64,000 nucleotides of DNA, taken from NCBI RefSeq assembly GCF_003054055.1, contig NZ_QBKI01000001.1, positions 620,001-684,000 of the forward strand. Direction: 5' to 3'. Every line of letters begins with the position of its first letter. Positions within the stretch are counted from its first letter, which is position 1. Shown here piece after piece: positions 25,222-31,377 of this stretch. Origin of the DNA: Pontibacter mucosus. GTDB taxonomy: Bacteria; Bacteroidota; Bacteroidia; Cytophagales; Hymenobacteraceae. The notes below the pieces were generated by a model, which was not told the origin of the DNA, did not search any database, and saw nothing but the letters and a program-made list of their open reading frames with translations. Position numbers and translations under genes: made by a program.

Positions 25222-26307
25222 ATGAAGAATAAAGTTTTACTTGACTTTGCCCCCAAACTGAGCCTGAACACCGAGGGGAAGCATGTCCGTGATGGCCTTT
25301 CTGCCGCCCTCTGCACCGGTAACAACCTGTGGGTCAGTTGCGATGAGAGAACCACTATAGAGCGCCTGACCCGGCAGCCGGACGGCTCCTATGGTCACCA
25401 TAAATCTTTTAACTTGGAGGATTATATCGAGCTGCCCGACAAAGGCAACAGCGAAGTGGACATTGAGGGGATGGGGATAGCCGACAACTACCTCTGGATA
25501 ATGGGCTCGCACAGCCTGAAGCGCAGCAAGCCCAAGCGCCATCAGTCGGTGTCGAAGCAGATGAAGCGGCTGGCCAAGGTAAAGAACGACCCTAACCGCC
25601 ACCTGCTGGCACGCATCCCTATACTTCAGGACGAAAAAACCGGCGATTATACCTTGCACCCGGAGGCCGAAGACCCCGACCAGCCCGGCCATACGTTGCT
25701 GGCGGCCCAGCTGCACGGCGATACTCACAGCAGCATCCTTACCGAGTTACTGGCCGACGACGAGCATGTGGGTCCTTTTATGAGCATCCCCGGCAAGGAT
25801 AACGGCTTTGATATAGAGGGGCTGGCGATACATGGCAAGCGGATTTTCATTGGGCTGCGTGGCCCCGTGCTGCGCGGTTGGGCCATGGTGCTGGAGGTAG
25901 AGGCAGAGGAAGACACGCAGGGGAAACTACACCTGAAAAAGCTGGAGAACGGCAAGGCCTACAAAAAGCACTTCCTGAACCTGAAGGGCAAGGGCATCCG
26001 CGAACTCCGCTTCTTTGGCAAAGATTTATACTTGCTGGCTGGCCCTACCATGGATTTGGACGGTGTGATAGCCATTTACCGCTGGCCCAACGCAGTGGGG
26101 GAGCCGGAGCAGATGGTGCACAACAACGAGCTGGAGCGGCTGCAGGAGGTGCCGCACGGTGCCGGCGCCAACAGTAGCAAAGACAAGGCCGAGGGGCTGG
26201 CCGTGCTGGACGAGCACCATGTGCTGGTGGTGTTCGATAGCCCGGTGGATGAGCGCAAGCAGGGGGATCATGCCGTGTGGGCCGATGTGCTGCGTGTGGT
26301 AACCTAA
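25222..26307 (+). CDS. DUF3616 domain protein
   Basis: 361 residues, no signal peptide. Has features of a beta-propeller-like DUF3616: VRDGLSAALCTGNNLWVSCDERTTIERL, EVDIEGMGIADNYLWIMGSHSLKR, then DIEGLAIHGKRIFIGLRGPVLRGWAMVLEVE and KAEGLAVLDEHHVLVVFD. Repeated IEGM/IEGL-type strands suggest blades. Function unknown; probably a cytoplasmic binding protein. Divergent from the MsrA-like gene over 89 bp. A small membrane-protein gene follows. Confidence 0.82.
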   Translation: MKNKVLLDFAPKLSLNTEGKHVRDGLSAALCTGNNLWVSCDERTTIERLTRQPDGSYGHHKSFNLEDYIELPDKGNSEVDIEGMGIADNYLWIMGSHSLKRSKPKRHQSVSKQMKRLAKVKNDPNRHLLARIPILQDEKTGDYTLHPEAEDPDQPGHTLLAAQLHGDTHSSILTELLADDEHVGPFMSIPGKDNGFDIEGLAIHGKRIFIGLRGPVLRGWAMVLEVEAEEDTQGKLHLKKLENGKAYKKHFLNLKGKGIRELRFFGKDLYLLAGPTMDLDGVIAIYRWPNAVGEPEQMVHNNELERLQEVPHGAGANSSKDKAEGLAVLDEHHVLVVFDSPVDERKQGDHAVWADVLRVVT

Positions 26308-26379
26308 CGTAACCTTATAGCCGCTATATGGCTATACTTGGTAAACAGCCCTAAGCTGATAACCAAAACAGATAAAGCT

Positions 26380-26841
26380 ATGAACAATGTGATAAAAGCT
26401 GTGGCAGGCGGTGTGGCCGGAGCCTGCGCCCTCACGCTGCTGCACGAGACCCTGCGGCGCTTTGTGCCCGATGCCCCACGTATGGATGTGCTGGGCATGC
26501 GGGCCATCTCCAAACTAATGAATATGGCTGGTGAGGAGCCCCCACAGGATGAAAAGGAACTCCACAACTGGACCCTGGCCGGAGACATACTTTCCAACTC
26601 GGTATACTACAGCCTGGCAGGCACGGGCAAGGATGCCTGGTGGCGCGGCGCCATACTTGGCGCAGCAGCCGGGGCCGGGGCGGTGCTGCTGCCGGGCCCC
26701 ATGGGCTTGGGCGAGGCACCCAGTAACCGCACCACCAAAACCCAGGCCATGACGATAGGGTACTACCTGCTGGGCGGTATGGTTGCGGCGGCAGTAGGCT
26801 ACGCCCTCAGCGGCGATGAGGAAGCAGCGGAAGAAGTATAA
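26380..26841 (+). CDS. Hypothetical Gly/Ala-rich membrane-associated protein
   Basis: 153 residues from the ATG at 26380 (MNNVIKAVAGG). Begins with an amphipathic/hydrophobic glycine-rich segment (AVAGGVAGACALTLLHET), then LRRFVPDAPRMDVLGMRAISKLM, and later AILGAAAGAGAVLLPGPMGLG and IGYYLLGGMVAAAVGYAL, ending acidic (GDEEAAEEV). Two or three helices might cross a membrane. No family recognised with confidence. 72 bp after the DUF3616 gene and probably in the same transcript; a terminator follows. Confidence 0.6.
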   Translation: MNNVIKAVAGGVAGACALTLLHETLRRFVPDAPRMDVLGMRAISKLMNMAGEEPPQDEKELHNWTLAGDILSNSVYYSLAGTGKDAWWRGAILGAAAGAGAVLLPGPMGLGEAPSNRTTKTQAMTIGYYLLGGMVAAAVGYALSGDEEAAEEV

Positions 26842-26865
26842 ATTTCCTTCGATGCTAGAAGTATA

Positions 26866-26901
26866 GAAAAAGGCAGGCACTCCAGAGCACCTGCCTTTTT
26901 T
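26866..26901 (+). terminator. Bidirectional terminator
   Basis: AGGCAGG / CCTGCCT arms (7 bp) with A-run and T-run flanks, loop of 12 bases; between a plus-strand gene and the minus-strand lipoprotein gene. Confidence 0.75.
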
Positions 26902-26926
26902 GTTGGTTCATCCTATCAGGCGTCGA

Positions 26927-27220
26927 CTACTGTCCGGTAGTAGTGCCGGTAGTAGTGCCAGAGCCTGTTGTGTTGCCAGTGGTGGTCGTGCCAGCAGTCG
27001 TTGTACCGGTTGTGCCAGTGGTGGTTGTGCCGGTCGTGTCGTCCATCATAGTGGTATCGTCCATCATGGTGTTGTCCTCCATGGTGGCGTCGTTGTTCAT
27101 ATCTGTATCGGTGGCTTCGTTTTGCGTCTCTACGCCGGTGGTATTATCCGACCCGCAGCCCGTAAGTGCGGTGGCAGCCAGCAAAGAGCCGGCAAGTACA
27201 AATGCATATGTTCGTTTCAT
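26927..27220 (-). CDS. Thr/Gly/Met/Asp-rich small lipoprotein
   Basis: 97 residues with a lipobox ALTGC (Cys22). The mature part is low complexity: DTDMNNDATMEDNTMMDDTTMMDDTT followed by GTTTTGTTGTTTAG-type repeats. Almost certainly disordered and envelope-anchored. It shares signal peptide style and GTTT repeats with the 165-residue lipoprotein at 28911-29408; the two flank the HTTM gene. No function known; Asp/Met repeats could bind metal, but that is speculation. Confidence 0.7.
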   Translation of the reverse strand: MKRTYAFVLAGSLLAATALTGCGSDNTTGVETQNEATDTDMNNDATMEDNTMMDDTTMMDDTTGTTTTGTTGTTTAGTTTTGNTTGSGTTTGTTTGQ

Positions 27221-27305
27221 AGCTTTCAGGTTTTGTTAAACATTGATTCAAAGTAACTTTTACGTAGCCCACCTAAAAGAGGTAATAAGAAAATTAGTGC
27301 AATTT

Positions 27306-28826
27306 TTACTCCGGCGCGTTGGCGCAGCTGCACAGCACCTCCCGGGTTGGCACGGCCAGCTCATAATCCGGCAGGGATGGTTCCTTCATGTAGACAACCT
27401 CCAACTGGCGGATAGGCTGTGTAGGGTGGGCCTCGTTCCAGCGGCGCACCAGGTAGTTGCAGTAGTACGGCCGTATGTGGGCATTGTGCACGAACAGGTA
27501 ATTCTCTGAGTACTTGCGCCACCTGTCGTTCTTGAATAGCGAGACCACAGAGGCCGGCTTGCTGTAGTTTACCTCCTTGCCCTCCTGGTTCAGGTCGATG
27601 TTGGTGCCGCTGGACGTATAGCCCTCCAGCACATACCAGCCATCATCCTTAAATACAACCGGCGAGAACATGCCCCAATGCTGATCCAGGCGGAGCAGGT
27701 AGCCAAGCCAGCGGCTGCTGTCCGGTATTTTCCGGAGGGGCAGGTTGGTGGTGCTGAAGTTCCACCAGATGCAGTAAAACAGCAGGGCTACCACTACCCC
27801 GTTCCGCACAGGCGACAGTGCGTGCGTTGGGATGCCCGGTTTTTGCCAGTTCACCTGCACGTTTATACTTACCGGACTGCTCAGTTTGCTGAAGATCTGC
27901 TTAAACTGCCCGAGCTTCGGCCTTCGGAATGAGCGCAGCACGCGCCTGTCAAGCCAATCCATAACCGGAGCGGGCAGCAACCCGGCCACGGAGGCAATGT
28001 TTATCAGGTAGAAGAGCCCCACGAAAAGCGTCAGGCTGATGCCGATGTGGAAACCCACCAGCACCACCACTACCACCATCCTGAAAAAGTAAGTGTAAAA
28101 CGGAATGAGAAGCAGGAAGGGCAGCAGCAGCTCGGTGTACCAGGTGATAAGCGTAAGGGTGCGCAGCAATTCGGGATAAGGGTAAATCAGGCGGCCCAAG
28201 GGCATCAGGATTTGATCGAGGCTGAGGGCATAGTAGAGGGCGGTGCCATCGGTGCGCCATTCCGGAGAGTCCTTGAGCAGGGCGGTGCAGAAGTATACCA
28301 GCCCCACCTGCAGGATGTAGGCTGCAGTGGCCGCGCTAAAGTATTGGGTCGCTGGCGCTGCAGTTTCCAGCGTACGCTCCCGCACGGCATCGGCTGCGTA
28401 AAACCTGCCACAGGGCAGAAATATGCCCCAGAAGAGCAGCATGCGCAGCAGGTCATCGCCCCCTTGCTCTATAAGCGGATTCCGGTTTTGCAGCGAGAGC
28501 AGCAGTAGCCAGGTAGCAACAGTAGCGAGGCGCGTTTTGTAGCCCAGCAGCAGGCAGAAGGCAAAGCAGGCGGCAAGTATAAACAGCAGCAACTGGAACT
28601 GCCAAAGCCCGCTGAGGGCGTGCAGCGAGAAAAACTGCGGCAGCCACAGGTGCTGGTGCAGCACATGGAGCGGCAACACACCCATGTTAGAATAATGCGC
28701 CTCCATGTCGGTGGCCCTGATGGCCAGGTCGAGCAGTACGATACTAGCTAACCAGATACGCATGAGGGCCAGCGCCCGCAGGTCCACGGTAAAAACTCGT
28801 CTCAGGTATCGCTCCAGGTGCTTCAT
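27306..28826 (-). CDS. HTTM (vitamin K-dependent gamma-carboxylase homologue) membrane protein
   Basis: 506 residues from the ATG at 28826 (MKHLERYLRR); an ATG 18 bases upstream is possible. Many hydrophobic segments between residues ~18 and 290, then a soluble C-terminal part to ~500. The start FTVDLRALALMRIWLASIVLLDLAIRATDMEAHYSNMGVLP is typical of HTTM proteins (horizontally transferred transmembrane domain), related to vertebrate gamma-carboxylase. The role in bacteria is unclear; suggested as membrane redox or carboxylation-like enzymes. The soluble end has FSPVVFKDDGWYVLEGYTSSG and NYLVRRWNEAHP. Lies between two Thr/Gly lipoprotein genes on the same strand, which may be targets or partners. 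Confidence 0.85.
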   Translation of the reverse strand: MKHLERYLRRVFTVDLRALALMRIWLASIVLLDLAIRATDMEAHYSNMGVLPLHVLHQHLWLPQFFSLHALSGLWQFQLLLFILAACFAFCLLLGYKTRLATVATWLLLLSLQNRNPLIEQGGDDLLRMLLFWGIFLPCGRFYAADAVRERTLETAAPATQYFSAATAAYILQVGLVYFCTALLKDSPEWRTDGTALYYALSLDQILMPLGRLIYPYPELLRTLTLITWYTELLLPFLLLIPFYTYFFRMVVVVVLVGFHIGISLTLFVGLFYLINIASVAGLLPAPVMDWLDRRVLRSFRRPKLGQFKQIFSKLSSPVSINVQVNWQKPGIPTHALSPVRNGVVVALLFYCIWWNFSTTNLPLRKIPDSSRWLGYLLRLDQHWGMFSPVVFKDDGWYVLEGYTSSGTNIDLNQEGKEVNYSKPASVVSLFKNDRWRKYSENYLFVHNAHIRPYYCNYLVRRWNEAHPTQPIRQLEVVYMKEPSLPDYELAVPTREVLCSCANAPE

Positions 28827-28910
28827 CTGCGCAGGGTATTGCATGAAAAGCAGAAAGGCAAATACCGGGATGGTGTCTGCCTTTCTGTTATAGGGTCAAA
28901 GAATATTTCG

Positions 28911-29275
28911 TTACATAGTGGTGGTACCGGTGGTAGTGCCGGTAGTGGTTCCAGTGGTGGTACCTGTAGTGGTGCCGGTTGTTGTACCTGTAGTGGTGCC
29001 GGTTGTTGTACCCGTAGTAGTACCGGTGGTCGTACCAGTAGTGGTTCCAGTCGTAGTTCCGGTTGTGGTGGTACCGGTTGTGGTCCCCGTGGTAGTACCA
29101 GTTGTCGTGCCGGTCGTGGTACCGGTGGTTGTGCCCGTTGTGGTAGTACCAGTAGTAGTACCCGTGGTCGTGGTTCCAGTGGTTGTGCCCGTTGTGGTAG
29201 TACCTGTAGTAGTACCTGTAGTAGTGCCGGTTGTTGTACCAGTAGTGGTTCCTGTAGTGGTACCAGTCGTGGTGC
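28911..29275. repeat. 12-base tandem minisatellite inside the lipoprotein gene
   Basis: Roughly 30 imperfect copies of GTNGTNCCNGTN-type units (plus strand reads Val-Val-Pro-Val). Purely coding on the minus strand; the plus strand stays open as MVVPVVVP but that is a shadow of the repeat. Confidence 0.85.
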
Positions 29276-29408
29276 CGTAGTCAGTATCTTCAGTTGTATC
29301 CATATCTGTCGCGTCGCTATCGGTCGTGCTATCGGAAGTGGTGCAGCCAAAGGTAAGAGCAGTAACCGCAAAGGCAGTCGCGCAGAAAGTTATCAAGTTC
29401 TTTTTCAT
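28911..29408 (-). CDS. Thr/Gly tandem-repeat lipoprotein
   Basis: 165 residues. Lipobox LTFGC (Cys22), then an acidic/Ser/Thr linker (STTDSDATDMDTTEDTDYG) followed by about 30 units of GTTT from residue ~45 to the end. The DNA is a 12-base minisatellite with variation at third positions, which keeps the protein Thr-rich. Predicted to be an extended, disordered, possibly O-glycosylated surface fibre. 85 bp upstream of the HTTM gene. Repeat slippage would readily change its length. Confidence 0.75.
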   Translation of the reverse strand: MKKNLITFCATAFAVTALTFGCTTSDSTTDSDATDMDTTEDTDYGTTTGTTTGTTTGTTTGTTTGTTTGTTTTGTTTGTTTTGTTTGTTTTGTTTGTTTGTTTGTTTGTTTGTTTTGTTTGTTTGTTTGTTTGTTTGTTTGTTTGTTTGTTTGTTTGTTTGTTTM

Positions 29409-29636
29409 AGCATTAAATGTTTGTTATACATGTTTGTTTAGCATTGATTCTACGCACTATTTAGAAAAAAGTATAATTTATGGGCCTTATTTTACCTTCC
29501 CATACTTTGGGGCCACCTTTAAGGCCCGTTTGCCGTCGCTGATGAAGAGCAGGGCAAGTATAGAATTGTACTGCTGTGGGGCCAAACCTTTAGGCACCGG
29601 GGTGGTTAAAAGAAGGAAATCGTAAACCTTTATTTA

Positions 29637-30269
29637 ATGAAAAAGCTGAAAGTATTTTACGTGCAGGATGCCTTGTGCGGCTGGTGTTATGGCATGGGCC
29701 CGGTAATCTCGCGCCTGTTCGAGGAACAGAAGCATGACATGGAGGTGCTGAGCGGGGGGATGATCCGGGGCAGTAACGTACGGCCCATAAAAGGCATGGC
29801 CGACTACATAAAGCAGGTGGCACCCAGGCTCGAGGAAACCACCGGCGTGAAGATGACGGAGGCTTACCACCGCGAAATTCTGGACAAGGGCACCTACATA
29901 AGCAATTCAGAGCCGCCAGCCGTGGCCATGGCCATACTTAAGGAGCAGTTTCCGGAGCAGCAGGTGCCCTTGGCAGCTGCCATACAAAACCTCCACTTTG
30001 TGGAGGGCCTGGACCTGAACGAGGTGGAAACATACCTGCCGGTGGTGCGGGAGTTTGGGGCAAATGAGGAGGACTTCAGGAGGAAATTTACAGACGGAAG
30101 CTACCTGGAAAAAGCGCAGGAGGAATTTAAACTGGTGGAGAACTGGGGGATAAGCGGCTTCCCGGCCGTGGTATGCCAAAGCGGGGAAAAACTATACCTG
30201 GTAGCGCGCGGGTACCAGCCCTATGAGCAGCTGAGCGCCACGCTGCAAAAGCTGCAGCAGGAGGCTTAA
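29637..30269 (+). CDS. DsbA-family thioredoxin-fold protein (FrnE-like)
   Basis: 210 residues. The start KKLKVFYVQDALCGWCYGMGPVI contains a CGWC redox pair in the thioredoxin-fold strand, and the large helical insertion (MTEAYHREILDKGTYISNSEPPAVAMAIL) followed by WGISGFPAVV (cis-Pro) fits the DsbA/FrnE group. No signal peptide, so it is likely cytoplasmic. FrnE-like proteins are thiol oxidoreductases or isomerase-like; the substrate is unknown. Its ATG is a free start after 228 bp of leader. Confidence 0.87.
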   Translation: MKKLKVFYVQDALCGWCYGMGPVISRLFEEQKHDMEVLSGGMIRGSNVRPIKGMADYIKQVAPRLEETTGVKMTEAYHREILDKGTYISNSEPPAVAMAILKEQFPEQQVPLAAAIQNLHFVEGLDLNEVETYLPVVREFGANEEDFRRKFTDGSYLEKAQEEFKLVENWGISGFPAVVCQSGEKLYLVARGYQPYEQLSATLQKLQQEA

Positions 30270-30282
30270 CAAGTAGCCAATT

Positions 30283-30687
30283 TTACGCTTTTTTCTCGGT
30301 AATGAGCCAGTCGTAGGCGGAGGTAAGGTCTTCGAACAACTTTATTTCAAAGGGGAACATGCCCTTTTCTTTCTCCAGGAAGCGCCTGGTTTGCTCCTCA
30401 GCGAGGGGATCGAAGGCGTTGAGCAGGGCAAAGCGTTTGAGCGGTAACCTTATAAACCTCTCCGTAAACTCGTTTAGCGTCCAGTGGGCGTCTTCGGCAG
30501 GGATGCCGGGCAGTAGGCGGCGATCCGCGATGGCGTAAGGAATGTGCATGGTCTCTATCAGGTGCAGGAACTGCAGGAGCGTATCGCGGTATTCCTGGCT
30601 ACTGCATGGCCCATACCACTGGCTCACCACAACATTGTGGGCTGGGTAGTGCTCGAGGTGGTGAAACGGGGTAGAGGATAGAACCAT
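30283..30687 (-). CDS. Hypothetical protein, SpoIIAA-like size
   Basis: 134 residues, no signal or membrane segment. Features include HNVVVSQWYGPCSSQEYRDTLLQFLHLIETMHIPYAIADRRLLPGI and FPFEIKLFEDLTSAYDWLI. The alternating alpha/beta pattern and length resemble STAS/SpoIIAA-like small domains seen in Bacteroidota, but the match is weak. Stop lies 13 bp beyond the stop of the convergent DsbA-family gene. Confidence 0.6.
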   Translation of the reverse strand: MVLSSTPFHHLEHYPAHNVVVSQWYGPCSSQEYRDTLLQFLHLIETMHIPYAIADRRLLPGIPAEDAHWTLNEFTERFIRLPLKRFALLNAFDPLAEEQTRRFLEKEKGMFPFEIKLFEDLTSAYDWLITEKKA

Positions 30688-30819
30688 AGGCCACTGTTTG
30701 GAGTGTACGCTTACATCATTTAATGTTAAAAAATTGTACGCTCAAATACAAGAGAGGCCAGCGTGAATTATTAAAAAAGTATATATAAAAAACACTATAT
30801 ATTTGCTGCTGTAACTAAC

Positions 30820-30857
30820 CTGTCGCCCCGGCTCTTGTGATGCAGCCGGGGCGACAG
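30820..30857. terminator. Perfect 14 bp inverted repeat downstream of the small acidic protein gene
   Basis: CTGTCGCCCCGGCT / AGCCGGGGCGACAG with a 10-base loop, starting 15 bases past the minus-strand stop at 30873. There is no T-run, so classical termination is uncertain. A TATATTTG element lies 15 bases to the left on the plus strand. Confidence 0.5.
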
Positions 30858-30872
30858 CCATTAGCCTACCCA

Positions 30873-31109
30873 TTACTTGGTGCGCAGGTTATTGGCATTG
30901 CTGCCATCCAGCTCGCGGGTATCTTCCTCGTCTTTAGCGGCCACGTTGCCGCCTTCTTCCTTGCCTTCCGGTTCGTTCTCAAAAATATCCACCGACTTAA
31001 TTTCCACCTCGTCTTTCTTCACCCCCTCCAGTGGCTCGGGGTTCTCGTCGGGCAGGCGCTTGCTTTCATCGGCATTGGTAATGATATCGTCTTCTCTTGG
31101 TGTATCCAT
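30873..31109 (-). CDS. Small acidic hypothetical protein
   Basis: 78 residues, very acidic and hydrophilic (MDTPREDDIITNADESKRLPDENPEPLEG...VDIFENEPEGKEEGG). Probably a disordered cytoplasmic protein. No family known. Separated from CarB by 268 bp on the opposite strand. Confidence 0.55.
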   Translation of the reverse strand: MDTPREDDIITNADESKRLPDENPEPLEGVKKDEVEIKSVDIFENEPEGKEEGGNVAAKDEEDTRELDGSNANNLRTK

Positions 31110-31323
31110 AAGTATAAAATTGTAGGTTATACTTATAGGTACGCAGCAGCCCGTTTTAGTTTGGCGGAGGCATTCATTTTAAGGGAAAAAACAGGCAGCA
31201 AAGGCCATTTATGGCTGGTAGTATACTTAAGGAGTGCGCTGCTGCAGTGCAACCAAAGGGCCCCGTGCGCCCCGGCAACAGCCTTCCCGTCAGAAATTAA
31301 ATTGCCATCAAGTATATTTTACG

Positions 31324-31354
31324 TTGCGAGCCCCAACATTTCGCCGTAACTTTG
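31324..31354 (+). promoter_or_regulatory. Bacteroidota-type promoter for carB
   Basis: TTG at 31324-31326 and TAACTTTG (TAnnTTTG) at 31347-31354, separated by 20 bases, which fits the -33/-7 spacing known for this phylum (19-21). The carB ATG is at 31378. Confidence 0.55.
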
Positions 31355-31377
31355 GGCAATTTATACATACCAACCCA

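Noticed and set aside
28918..29280. Plus-strand frame of Val-Val-Pro repeats, also the look of a CRISPR array
   Set aside because: It is the antisense reading of the Thr/Gly repeat in a lipoprotein gene with a proper signal peptide and lipobox. Units are contiguous 12-mers without unique spacers, so it is not a CRISPR.
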